Shown here: positions 25,305 to 33,680 of the stretch, one piece after another | Numbering within the stretch: position 1 is the first letter of the stretch | How the letters are laid out: every line of letters begins with the position of its first letter | DNA from: CBDBLK01 sp965243145 | GTDB lineage: Bacteria; Bdellovibrionota; Bacteriovoracia; Bacteriovoracales; Bacteriovoracaceae | Length of the DNA: 64,000 nucleotides | Reading direction: 5' to 3' | Assembly (NCBI GenBank): GCA_965243145.1 | Contig: CBDEUB010000002.1 | Coordinates: forward strand, 1,054,001 to 1,118,000 | The notes under the pieces: model-generated | Database searches by the model: none | The model's input: the letters and a program-made list of their open reading frames with translations, nothing else | What the model was told of the DNA's origin: nothing | Program-made: the position numbers and the translations under genes

Positions 25305-26261
25305 ATGCCGACGAATACCTCAATAAGCGACTCGACAAGCGATGCAATAAGCAACACTGCAAAAAATATTATCCATTGCCCGGCCAAGGACAAGAGCGGC
25401 CTCAATGACTTCCAAAAACTGCCCAACCACTATGGCAGCGCCATTCCCAGGGTGGGCATCGAGAGATTTCGCATCCCCGTCAACTTTCGCCATCCCCAAG
25501 GGGAGGTCATGAGTCACGATGCCGAGGCCTCCGCGTTTGTCTCCGTGGGAAGCGACAAAACAGGGGCCAATATGAGCCGCTTGTGCTCCATCTTGCAAGA
25601 AGAATTAGAGCACTGGCCAGTGGATAAATCCACTTTGAAAAAAATTTTGCAACGCTATCGACGGGAACTGCGGGATTCCCCCGACGAGCCTCATTTGGCC
25701 CGAGCGGAATTGGCCCTAAAATTGAACTACCCCACACGCCAAAAAAGCCTGCGCAGCAAGAACTGGGGTTGGCAGTATTACGCCGTCGAAATCCGCACCA
25801 CAGAATGGGAAGATGAGCAATCCAAGTTGGATTTAACCCTGGAATACGAATACAGTTCGACTTGCCCTTGCAGTCTCTCCATGGCCAAACAATACGAAAG
25901 GGATTTTGAACGGGGCCGAGTCACCGAGGGAAACGGCATCGCCACCGCCCACGGCCAGCGCTCCCGCGCCACCGTCACTTGCCAGATTTCTCCCCAAGGT
26001 TCCTTTTTTGTGGAGGAATTGATCGCCCTTTTACGCTGGGCCATACCCACTGAAACCCAATCTTTAGTCAAACGCATCGACGAACAGGCCTTCGCCATCA
26101 TCAACGGCGAAAATCCCATGTTTGTCGAACATGTCGCCCGCCGCCTGGAAAACGCCTTTGAACAAGAAGCGCAGATTCTCGACTGGAGGGCCAAAATTGA
26201 ACACTTTGAATCCCTGCATGGCCACAATGCCGTGGCGTACACGCAAAAAGTCCAGCACTAA
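25305..26261 (+). CDS. folE2: GTP cyclohydrolase FolE2 (type IB)
   Basis: Makes 7,8-dihydroneopterin triphosphate from GTP, the first step to folate and queuosine. It has 318 residues. RVGIERFRIPVNFRHP begins the fold, and STCPCSLSMAKQ holds the metal and catalytic Cys region. AHGQRSRATV and FVEELIALLRWAIPTE follow, and the end GENPMFVEHVARRLENAF is diagnostic for FolE2. No zinc-uptake-repressor-type site was recognised upstream. Its stop overlaps the stop of the convergent DCC-family gene by 2 nt. Confidence 0.95.
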   Translation: MPTNTSISDSTSDAISNTAKNIIHCPAKDKSGLNDFQKLPNHYGSAIPRVGIERFRIPVNFRHPQGEVMSHDAEASAFVSVGSDKTGANMSRLCSILQEELEHWPVDKSTLKKILQRYRRELRDSPDEPHLARAELALKLNYPTRQKSLRSKNWGWQYYAVEIRTTEWEDEQSKLDLTLEYEYSSTCPCSLSMAKQYERDFERGRVTEGNGIATAHGQRSRATVTCQISPQGSFFVEELIALLRWAIPTETQSLVKRIDEQAFAIINGENPMFVEHVARRLENAFEQEAQILDWRAKIEHFESLHGHNAVAYTQKVQH

Positions 26262-26650
26262 TCTAAAAAAAACTTTTGTTCTGAAACGCTAGGCCTTCGG
26301 CACTGCTGGCGCACGCCCCACAATCGGTAGCGGTGGCGGGCGATCAAACGGTACAAAAAAGATGTCCAACTTGAGGGGAGAAAGCGCAACAGGCCCAAGG
26401 CCCTCCAGGGCATTTTGAGTTCCCGCAAAACGGCAAAGGCGGCACGGTCTTCAATCAAGAACTGGCCGCGATGATAAAAGGCCAGGGAGCGGGGGCGAGC
26501 GCGCAAAGCATGGGGCAAGAGCTTGCCGGCGGTTTTGCCCTGTAGGGGTGCCCACTTCAAGTCTGCATTTTTGGCAAAGCGAATACCTAAGTCCACGAGC
26601 CGGTTGCACAATCCACAAATTCCATCAAAGAAGACGATGGGGGATTGCAC
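26258..26650 (-). CDS. DCC-family thiol-disulfide oxidoreductase-like protein (DUF393, YuxK-like)
   Basis: About 130 residues. VFFDGICGLCNRLVDLGI carries the D-x-x-C-x-x-C motif that names the DCC family. WAPLQGKTAGKLL and RALGLLRFLP, and a C-terminal YRLIARHRYRLWG, all match the family. The start is a GTG at 26650, 1 nt after the rmuC stop, so it is the second gene of an operon with rmuC. The cellular substrate is not known. Confidence 0.87.
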   Translation of the reverse strand: MQSPIVFFDGICGLCNRLVDLGIRFAKNADLKWAPLQGKTAGKLLPHALRARPRSLAFYHRGQFLIEDRAAFAVLRELKMPWRALGLLRFLPSSWTSFLYRLIARHRYRLWGVRQQCRRPSVSEQKFFLD

Positions 26651-26651
26651 T

Positions 26652-27752
26652 TTAGTCCCGCCAGTCCAAGTTGTTTTGGGTAATTTCCACACCTTCAATT
26701 TCCCTAAAGCGTTTGGAAATTTTGCCCGAAGTGGTGTCGAGTTGATCGACATCTTTGCCCACCGCCTTGATGTGTTTGGCAAGATTCGACCAGCGTTCTT
26801 CGTAGCGCGAAAATTCCTCGCCCAATTTTTTGAGGTGTTGGTGAATGACATGCATGTGCTTGTCCCGTTCCATATTGATTAAAATGGTGTTGACTGTGGC
26901 CAAAGTGGCCAAAAAAGTGGTGGGAGAAGTCAACCACACTTTGAGCGAGTGGGCATATTCAACCACCTCGGTATGATGGGCGTGGACTTCGGCAAAGACC
27001 GCCTCGGCGGGCAGAAAGAGGATCGCCTGATCGGCCGTCTCTGGCGGGGGCAAATATTTGTCGGCAATGTCTTTAATATGTTTTTTGAGGTCTTGTTTAA
27101 ACTCCCGCTCGGCGCTCCTTCTGGCCTCTTGGGAGGCGGTTTTATCCACCATTCTTTTGTAGTTTTCCAGGGGGAATTTACTGTCCACCGGAATGTTTCC
27201 CAACGGTTCCGGCAAATTCAAAAGGGCATCGACCTGGGTGCCGTTGGAAAGTCTTTTTTGCATTTGATAGATGTTTTTGCCCTCACTAAAAACGCTGGCC
27301 AAAATTTGTTTGAGTTGGACTTCTCCAAACATGCCCCGTACTTTTTTGTCGGTCAAAACATCTTGCAAACTCACCACGCTGGAACTCAAGTCTTCAATCT
27401 TTCTCTGGGCCTCGTCAATTTTGGCCAATCTCTCCAGGACTGAACCGAAAGTCTGGTTGGTTTTTTTGAAACCCTCGTCGAGATTTTCCTGCACTCTCGC
27501 AGATATGCGGTCGAGTCGGCCTTCTACAGCGGCCCGCAGGCGTTCAAATTCCTCGCCCTGGGAAGAGCGCAGTCGTTCGAGGAAATTGTCCAACTTTTGG
27601 GAAGTCATGGCATCGCTTTGAAAAAACGATTCCCTGATTTGCGTGTGCAACTGTTCCTCCCGGCCCAAACGCGGATTTCTTCTGGCGAACAAAACAATAC
27701 CCACGGCGGCCAGAACAACTATGGCCAAAGCGATTAATGCATAGTATTCCAT
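26652..27752 (-). CDS. rmuC: DNA recombination protein RmuC
   Basis: A 366-residue protein with one N-terminal membrane anchor (YALIALAIVVLAAVGIVLFA, residues 4-23), a long coiled coil to about residue 130, and the RmuC domain: MFGEVQLKQILASVF, NIPVDSKFPLENYKRMVD, DIADKYLPPPETADQAILFLPAEAVFAEVH and SPTTFLATLATV. RmuC limits inversions between short repeats and is predicted to be a nuclease-like protein. That is of interest in a genome with the dispersed inverted-repeat element seen here. Confidence 0.94.
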   Translation of the reverse strand: MEYYALIALAIVVLAAVGIVLFARRNPRLGREEQLHTQIRESFFQSDAMTSQKLDNFLERLRSSQGEEFERLRAAVEGRLDRISARVQENLDEGFKKTNQTFGSVLERLAKIDEAQRKIEDLSSSVVSLQDVLTDKKVRGMFGEVQLKQILASVFSEGKNIYQMQKRLSNGTQVDALLNLPEPLGNIPVDSKFPLENYKRMVDKTASQEARRSAEREFKQDLKKHIKDIADKYLPPPETADQAILFLPAEAVFAEVHAHHTEVVEYAHSLKVWLTSPTTFLATLATVNTILINMERDKHMHVIHQHLKKLGEEFSRYEERWSNLAKHIKAVGKDVDQLDTTSGKISKRFREIEGVEITQNNLDWRD

Positions 27753-27815
27753 AAAAACACTCTCTCAAATGAAAGACGGTTTTAATCTATCACTCTGATT
27801 TAAAATTGTCAACTA

Positions 27816-28931
27816 TCAGTTTAAGCGTCCGAGTTGTTCGCTCAAGGCCGCAATGGAATCGTTGCCGAGTTCTTTGAGTTCCCGAGTGCGGGCCAAAAGG
27901 TCTTTGCCGGAACGGGATACTGGGCCTGATGCCTCCAGGGAATCCAACATGCTCACCGCCAAGTCACCAATGTCCTTGCCAAAATCGGTGAGTTCTTCGT
28001 AGTGTTGACTGCGCTCTGGGTTAGCGTTTATCCAATTGAGGTGCAATTGATCGTTGTCGCTAATGAGTCCCCACAAATAAGGCCCAATGCTTTGGTGGTA
28101 ATTTTGCTCAAAGGAGCGTTGGTGTGCAGAAAGATACAAGGCCTGCAACCTGTCCACCAGAGAGAGAAAAGATTTGTAGCGCTGAATACGGTCTTGCAAA
28201 GAAAGGTGCTCTTCTCTCACCTCGGCCACTGCTGCTCGAAATTTTTTTAGCTGGTGGGCAAAGTCGCGCCTGCCTCCCCGGTAAAAAAGAATTTTACCCC
28301 GGTGGGAAAAAATTTCTCCGCCAGAATGGGGATCAAGGCCTAAGAGGGTTATTTTGTACTCGCCGGGAAAGAGCAGTTGGCCCTCGCTCAGGCGAAACTG
28401 TTGAAAATATGCCGCGCCACCACGGAGAAGCGACTGGCCATGGGCCACAACTTTACCCTGGCCGAAAATGCGCCCATCAACGGACACCATGGTGAGAAAA
28501 ATGTTGGCCTGCTGGAGATGGTTGGTGGCCATATAAAGTCCGGCACCCGAAGGGGCAATGGCCCAACCAAAGCGCTGTTTCCTTTTTCCGTAAGGAATTT
28601 CAAGAATACTCTCCAGACGGTTGCGGATGGAGGGGGGCAATTCCGCAAATGGCGACTTCTTTTGTCCGAAAAACAGGGCCACAAAAACCAGAACTGGCCC
28701 CAAGGCCAAAACCAGGCCAAATCTTCCCCTCTTCTTCGTTTTGCGCCTCGGGCGCTCCCCGGGGGGCGGGAATATCACTTGCTCCAGCGGCCTCCAGGCC
28801 TTTTGGCCTTCGCGCCACACTAGCGTTTGGTGGTTCAATTCTTGGGCCTTGTGCAAGTTCTCCAATTCGGTTTGAGAAAAAGGCCCCCGTTGTCTACTAT
28901 TTTCCAAGACAAACCAAATTTTGTGTGCCAT
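27816..28931 (-). CDS. GYF_2-domain membrane protein of unknown function
   Basis: About 371 residues. The N-terminal 50 residues (KIWFVLENSRQRGPFSQTEL, then LVWREGQKAWRPLEQV) form a GYF_2-type domain. A basic linker and one membrane segment follow (FGLVLALGPVLVFVALFFG, near residues 78-96). The rest is outside or periplasmic: a beta-rich part (GAGLYMATNHLQQANIFLTM) then a helical C-terminus. The start ATG at 28931 is set by the domain. Divergent from the ureohydrolase gene. The function is unknown; GYF_2 domains are often at the N-terminus of bacterial membrane proteins. Confidence 0.75.
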   Translation of the reverse strand: MAHKIWFVLENSRQRGPFSQTELENLHKAQELNHQTLVWREGQKAWRPLEQVIFPPPGERPRRKTKKRGRFGLVLALGPVLVFVALFFGQKKSPFAELPPSIRNRLESILEIPYGKRKQRFGWAIAPSGAGLYMATNHLQQANIFLTMVSVDGRIFGQGKVVAHGQSLLRGGAAYFQQFRLSEGQLLFPGEYKITLLGLDPHSGGEIFSHRGKILFYRGGRRDFAHQLKKFRAAVAEVREEHLSLQDRIQRYKSFLSLVDRLQALYLSAHQRSFEQNYHQSIGPYLWGLISDNDQLHLNWINANPERSQHYEELTDFGKDIGDLAVSMLDSLEASGPVSRSGKDLLARTRELKELGNDSIAALSEQLGRLN

Positions 28932-28956
28932 GAAAATTATGCTAAGGGAAATGGGT

Positions 28957-29937
28957 ATGGCACTCAAGGGGAGGCAATTTTATATGGACTGGCCAAATGA
29001 TCGCTGCCATAGTCGCCGCCAAGGCCAGCTCTACGACCTCCTAATAGGCGAAACCGCCGAGGCCAATTGCCAATGGATTTCTTCCTCCAGTGATTGGGGA
29101 GTGGTGGGCAACTGCGGTCGCCGGGGGGCGGCCCACGCACCCGCAGCGATCAAGGCGGCCTATTTTAAGCAGGCCAAGCGCTCCGCCCGCTGGAAATACT
29201 TTATTGAGGAAGTCGCTTGCCAAGACGACGAGGCGTCCAACTTTTCCTGTGCCCAAGAACGGGAATCCGTCCGCATCCAAAATATTTTGCAACAATGTCC
29301 CGAACGGGCGTTCGTCCACCTGGGAGGCGGCCACGACCATGCCTACCCCATGATCAAGGCCTTTATGCAGGCGTGCCCCCGGCAAAACTTGCATGTCATC
29401 AATATCGACGCCCATTTAGACACCCGCACCGATCAATATCCCCACAGCGGAACCCCTTTCAGGCAATTGCTCAAACTCTACCCCCAGCGCTTGCGCATCT
29501 CTCAAGTGGGTATTCTTCCCTCGGCCAATGCCAACTCCAACTATCAAAACTTGGACCGGCCGATGGAAATTCACACCATAGATGCGCTCCAATTGGCCTG
29601 CCCCGATATGAGTTTGCCAGCGGTTTATCAATGGGCCAGAGAAAACTTGCAAAAGCAAAATGGCGAACTTCAATTTTTGAGTCTCGACTGCGACGCCCTC
29701 TGCTCCCAAGTCATGGAAGCGGTCAGTGCGGTCAACCCCCATGGCCTGCCTTTTCCAGCAGTGCAAGCACTGTTTCGCTTTTACCGGGATCACAACCCTG
29801 CCGCAAGTTGGAAGATTGGCATTTACGAACTGAATCCCGTCTACGACAATCTCTCCCAAAAAGGGGCCAAGGCGGTGAGCGCCCTGCTCTACGACACCTT
29901 TTACGGTAACTCATACTTAAATGAAAAACCAAGATAA
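28957..29937 (+). CDS. Ureohydrolase family protein (formimidoylglutamase/arginase-like)
   Basis: About 326 residues. Manganese ligands are seen in HLGGGHDHAYPM, NIDAHLDTR and LSLDCDAL, the three signature patterns of the arginase/agmatinase/formimidoylglutamase family. The order and spacing are most like HutG, which splits formimidoylglutamate in histidine breakdown. No other hut gene is near, so the substrate is uncertain. The start at 28957 has AGGGA eight bases before it; an earlier in-frame start at 28921 would overlap the divergent gene. A repeat element lies just downstream. Confidence 0.85.
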   Translation: MALKGRQFYMDWPNDRCHSRRQGQLYDLLIGETAEANCQWISSSSDWGVVGNCGRRGAAHAPAAIKAAYFKQAKRSARWKYFIEEVACQDDEASNFSCAQERESVRIQNILQQCPERAFVHLGGGHDHAYPMIKAFMQACPRQNLHVINIDAHLDTRTDQYPHSGTPFRQLLKLYPQRLRISQVGILPSANANSNYQNLDRPMEIHTIDALQLACPDMSLPAVYQWARENLQKQNGELQFLSLDCDALCSQVMEAVSAVNPHGLPFPAVQALFRFYRDHNPAASWKIGIYELNPVYDNLSQKGAKAVSALLYDTFYGNSYLNEKPR

Positions 29938-29944
29938 AAGCAAG

Positions 29945-30071
29945 GTAAGTGCTCGCAATTTAGGTCAGATTGGGGTAAAGCAAGACGGAACGACTGAGGC
30001 GTGCTTCCTGCACGCTGCAAGGAGTGACGGCGAAGTTGACTCGCAAGATGGCCTGAAGTGTGAGCAGTTAC
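29945..30071 (-). repeat. Stop-codon-associated inverted-repeat element, copy 2 (127 bp)
   Basis: On the minus strand it starts GTAACTGCTCACACTTCAGG; its first G is the last base of the TAG stop of the O-antigen ligase gene. It ends at 29945 and is followed by a T-rich tail (TTATCTTGGTTTTTCATTT) that reaches the 3' end of the ureohydrolase gene. Confidence 0.85.
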
Positions 30072-32380
30072 TAAAAGCGTAGGTTGTCCAAGGCGTAAGT
30101 GGCCACCCGCTTGGCCACCAGGCGGGAAAAATTCACCCGTTGGCGCATTTCTTTCCAATCGACATACCTATCCAGTTCATCGGCCACAATATCCCGCCGG
30201 CGCAACCAATCCCCCTGTTCCTTGCGGCCAGCATAGTTTTCTATCTGGTTGAAAATAAAAACTTGCTGGGAAACCAGTTCTCGCACCCTGGGCATCACCT
30301 TGGAATCAACCCCGGGCCTTAAATGAATTCTAAAGAAGGGGTGCTGGTTGATGCGGTTGACGACAAATTGAAAGGCCTGCTCAACTTTCTTGCCCCTGTC
30401 GGTATCGGCAAACCTCAACTGGTTGAGTTTGGCCAAGAGTTGCAAGACAAACGATTTGTGGTACACCAAACGGAAAAATTCGGAGGTCTTCTCCGCCGTG
30501 GCGAGCGCCATCTCGGGATTTTGTGGATCGGACACACGATCGGAAAATTCAATCCGACTGCGCAAGACTGATCGCTTGTCTAAAATGCCTGTCTCCCGCA
30601 TGGGGATGTAGTGGACGATTTCAAACTGTTCCACCCATTCTTCACGATCGTTGAGGGCCACAGCAATATGCATGAGAATCCGGTTGGTAGGTTTGTGAAA
30701 ACGGTCGTATTGTTGCATGATTTTGAGGGCCTCTTTGGCCTTTTGCAAATCGTTCAGGCGAAAGTAATAGCTTCCCTCTATAAAATCAATATTTTGATAG
30801 TGGGGAATCAAAGACTGGGTTTTGTCAATGGCCCGTTTGGCCTCGGGCAACATGTTCAAACGAAAAAAGAGCGATGCCAGATAGGACGAAGTGTAGATGT
30901 CGTCGTACTGGAGAGATCGGCGGTAGAAGGACACCAAATCCTTCGACAATCTCCGCTGGGAAACCAACTTAGTATGATTCCACTGGGCCTCGGCCCAAGG
31001 CCAGTAAATCGAGATCGCCGCCACCGCGAGCACAACGGGAACTGCTCCCGCTCCCCAAATTTTGGCCCGCTCCCGAATGTGAATCCAGCGAAACCACCGA
31101 GACAAGGGATTAAAGTCAAAAAAAGTAAAGAAAAGTCCCAAGTTAAAAAAGAGTGGCAGCCTCACCACCATCATGCGTGGAGCGACTGAAACCAAGCTCT
31201 GGAGGTTGTAGGCCAGGAAGGAACCCAAAAGCCCCACCAACAAGGCGGTTTTGGCAGAATTGCGCTCTTCTTTGCAAAGCAAAGCAAACCCCTTGTAAAA
31301 GACAAATCCCCAAAAAAAGACGAGGGCCAACAAGGAGAGCACTCCCCCCTCTTGAAAAACCTCTAGTGGTTCGCAGTGGACATGGTTAAAACTGCGCTCG
31401 GGCATAATCATGCGCGACTCGGGGGGAACGAAGAGAAAATACAAATTGTAGGAACTGCCCAACCCCCATCCCACCCAGGGAGAGGCCGCAATGGAACTCA
31501 AGGCGGCCTTGAGGGAGTGAAAGCGGTCGTACCAGGCATCAAAAGTCAGGAGATTAAAAGCGCGATTCTGCGCCAATTCCTGGTGAAAGGAGACAAGGCC
31601 CACATAGATGAGCAGGCCTAAGAATACCAAACCCAAAATCCCCCCCGCCCATATTTTGCGTTTGGGGGGCGAACTCCTCAAATAAAAGTGCGCGGCCAAT
31701 ACAAAAAATCCGGTAACACAGGCCCCCAACATTCCCGCTCGACTGCGGGTTAAAAAAAGTGTGCCCAGAAGCACCGAGGCGACTGTCCAGTAAAACCAGG
31801 CGGGCACACCAAAACGCTTAGACCTGGCAGATAGGAAAGGCCCCATGGAGAGAAAGAGCGGGAAGAGTTGCAACAGGAAACCCACAAAATAGTTGCGGTT
31901 GCCAAAAGTGCTCTTGATCATCTGCGCAACCCAGTCGTGTTGAACAGCGTGCACCAAGGCGTAAAGACACACACCTATGGCCAGCACTCCCATCCCTTTA
32001 AACACAATGTCCAGGCCTTGGTGCTGGCGATAAACCTCGCGCACTATCACCATCCAGCAGGCAAGCCCGCAGAAGGCCGCCATTTCGTAGGGGAAATAAT
32101 AATTATTCGCCCCCCCCGAATAGAGATAACCCGGGAAACTCAACCACACCGGGGCCAGGGCAAAAAGCATGGCCTGCAGGGAAGTTCCCCTGAATTGGAA
32201 GCGCGGATAGTGGTAATAGACAACTGGCAAGGCCAGCGCCAAACAACCCAGGAGCAACGCTATTTTGAGGCTGTTGACATGGTAAAAAGGATGGCCTGTA
32301 AAAGCGTTGACCAGGATAAAAATAAAAGTGATCACATAACTCAAAGATCGAAAACCTTTATCTCTGTTTACAGCGGGCAT
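30071..32380 (-). CDS. O-antigen ligase/polymerase-like membrane protein with C-terminal TPR
   Basis: About 769 residues. At least ten hydrophobic segments lie in the first 450 residues, from YVITFIFILVNAFTG onward. The Wzy_C/O-antigen ligase core includes GTLFLTRSRAGMLGACVTGF and the loop WVGWGLGSSYNLYF...HVHCEPLEVFQEGGV, with the conserved arginines and HxxxL-type motif. After a last membrane segment (GAGAVPVVLAVAAISIYWPW) about 300 residues of helical pairs (ASLFFRLNMLPEAKRAID, GSYYFRLNDLQKAKEAL) look like TPR repeats. It probably ligates or polymerises a surface glycan. The start follows AGAGGATG and lies 10 nt after tgt. Confidence 0.85.
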   Translation of the reverse strand: MPAVNRDKGFRSLSYVITFIFILVNAFTGHPFYHVNSLKIALLLGCLALALPVVYYHYPRFQFRGTSLQAMLFALAPVWLSFPGYLYSGGANNYYFPYEMAAFCGLACWMVIVREVYRQHQGLDIVFKGMGVLAIGVCLYALVHAVQHDWVAQMIKSTFGNRNYFVGFLLQLFPLFLSMGPFLSARSKRFGVPAWFYWTVASVLLGTLFLTRSRAGMLGACVTGFFVLAAHFYLRSSPPKRKIWAGGILGLVFLGLLIYVGLVSFHQELAQNRAFNLLTFDAWYDRFHSLKAALSSIAASPWVGWGLGSSYNLYFLFVPPESRMIMPERSFNHVHCEPLEVFQEGGVLSLLALVFFWGFVFYKGFALLCKEERNSAKTALLVGLLGSFLAYNLQSLVSVAPRMMVVRLPLFFNLGLFFTFFDFNPLSRWFRWIHIRERAKIWGAGAVPVVLAVAAISIYWPWAEAQWNHTKLVSQRRLSKDLVSFYRRSLQYDDIYTSSYLASLFFRLNMLPEAKRAIDKTQSLIPHYQNIDFIEGSYYFRLNDLQKAKEALKIMQQYDRFHKPTNRILMHIAVALNDREEWVEQFEIVHYIPMRETGILDKRSVLRSRIEFSDRVSDPQNPEMALATAEKTSEFFRLVYHKSFVLQLLAKLNQLRFADTDRGKKVEQAFQFVVNRINQHPFFRIHLRPGVDSKVMPRVRELVSQQVFIFNQIENYAGRKEQGDWLRRRDIVADELDRYVDWKEMRQRVNFSRLVAKRVATYALDNLRF

Positions 32381-32390
32381 AAAACATCCT

Positions 32391-33521
32391 CTAGTTTTTG
32401 TGGTACTCGGCCAAAAACTGTTCTTTAAATTGCAAAAAGCGGTCTTGCAAAATGGCGGCCCTGGCCCTTTCCGCCAGGGTTTTATAAAAGGCGATATTGT
32501 GTTCGGTGGCCAAAATCTGTCCCAAAATTTCATTGGAGTCAAACAAGTGCTTGAGGTAGGCGCGGGTGTAAAAACGGTTGGTATAGCAATCCACATTGGG
32601 ATCGATGGGATAAAAGTCGCGGCGGTAGCGCTGGTGGCGGATGCGGATTTTGCCCCGAAAAGTGAACAGGGTTCCGCCGCGGGCAAATTTAGTGGGAATA
32701 ATACAATCGGACATGTCCACCCCCCGTTCCCAGATGGCGATCAGGTCTTCGGGATTTCCCACCCCCATGACATAGCGGGGTTTGTGAGCGGGCATCAGAG
32801 GGGCGAGTTCACCTACAATTTCCTGCATCAATTCAGGCCCCTCCCCCACCGATACCCCTCCAATGGCCAGGCCGGGCAGGTCGCGGGATTCGACCTGATG
32901 CAAACACTCTTTCCGGCAATCGGAGTAGACCGAACCCTGAATGATGCCAAATAGGGCCTGGCGGGGGTTGTTCCAGGTGGCAATACAGCGGTCGAGCCAG
33001 CGGTGAGTGCGGCCAATACTTTTTTGGGTGTAGTTCCGACTTGCCGGATAGGGGATGCACTCGTCAAAGGCCATCATAATATCGGAACCCAAATCCTGTT
33101 GGATTTCAATCGCTTTTTCAGGGCCAATGAAAACTTTTTTTCCTTGAGAGTCGGAAAATTCAACCCCTTCCTCTGCAATATTTTTGTCTTTTAAGCTAAA
33201 GACCTGAAAACCACCGGAATCGGTCAGCAGGGCGCGCCTCCAGTGCATAAACTTGTGTAGCCCTCCCGCTTTTTTGATCAATTGACTGCCGGGAGAAAGG
33301 TGCAAGTGATAAGTGTTCGACAAGAGAACCGGAATCCCCATTTTGTCCAAGAAGAGGGGTTGCAGGGCCTTGACCGCCCCGTGGGTTGCCACTGGCATAA
33401 AAACCGGAGTGGGAATTTTGCCGTGGGGAGTGTGAATCTCTCCGGCGCGGGCGTGGGAGCGTTTATCGGTATGGAGAAGTTTAAACTGGAAGTGCTCACA
33501 GGCCAAGTCTTGAATACGCAT
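32391..33521 (-). CDS. tgt: Queuine/preQ1 tRNA-ribosyltransferase
   Basis: Exchanges guanine 34 of tRNAs with GUN anticodons for the queuosine precursor preQ1. It has 376 residues. Visible: TPVFMPVATHGAVKAL, LLTDSGGFQVFSL (catalytic Asp), DIMMAFDECIP (catalytic Asp of the nucleophile strand), LAIGGVSVGEGPE, YVMGVGNPEDLI. Toward the C-terminus the zinc site is degenerate in appearance: VDCYTNRFYTRAYLKHLF, where the usual CxCxxC reads DCYTN. The family normally has CDCYTC at this point; here Asn precedes a Cys-to-Phe-type change. Start ATG 33521, not upstream, because the frame beyond lies in a repeat element. Confidence 0.92.
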   Translation of the reverse strand: MRIQDLACEHFQFKLLHTDKRSHARAGEIHTPHGKIPTPVFMPVATHGAVKALQPLFLDKMGIPVLLSNTYHLHLSPGSQLIKKAGGLHKFMHWRRALLTDSGGFQVFSLKDKNIAEEGVEFSDSQGKKVFIGPEKAIEIQQDLGSDIMMAFDECIPYPASRNYTQKSIGRTHRWLDRCIATWNNPRQALFGIIQGSVYSDCRKECLHQVESRDLPGLAIGGVSVGEGPELMQEIVGELAPLMPAHKPRYVMGVGNPEDLIAIWERGVDMSDCIIPTKFARGGTLFTFRGKIRIRHQRYRRDFYPIDPNVDCYTNRFYTRAYLKHLFDSNEILGQILATEHNIAFYKTLAERARAAILQDRFLQFKEQFLAEYHKN

Positions 33522-33533
33522 TGAGCACCTAGC

Positions 33534-33660
33534 GTAACTGCTCACACTTCAGGCCATCTTGCGAGTCAGCTTCACCATCGCTCCTTGCGATGTGCTTAAA
33601 GCACACCTCAGTCGCTCTGTCTCGCTTCCCCCCAATCTGACCTAAATTGTGAACAGTTAC
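33534..33660 (+). repeat. Stop-codon-associated inverted-repeat element, copy 3 (127 bp)
   Basis: Same 127-bp unit as copy 1 and the same plus orientation. It is the exception to the usual placement: its leading end lies 12 bases before the tgt start codon and its T-rich tail (TTTTTATCACACTTTTTC) reaches the 3' end of the FHA gene on the opposite strand. Confidence 0.85.
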
Positions 33661-33680
33661 TTTGTTTTTATCACACTTTT

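Noticed and set aside
32391..33545. Extension of tgt to an upstream start at 33545
   Set aside because: The extra codons lie in repeat copy 3 and the family alignment starts after the ATG at 33521.
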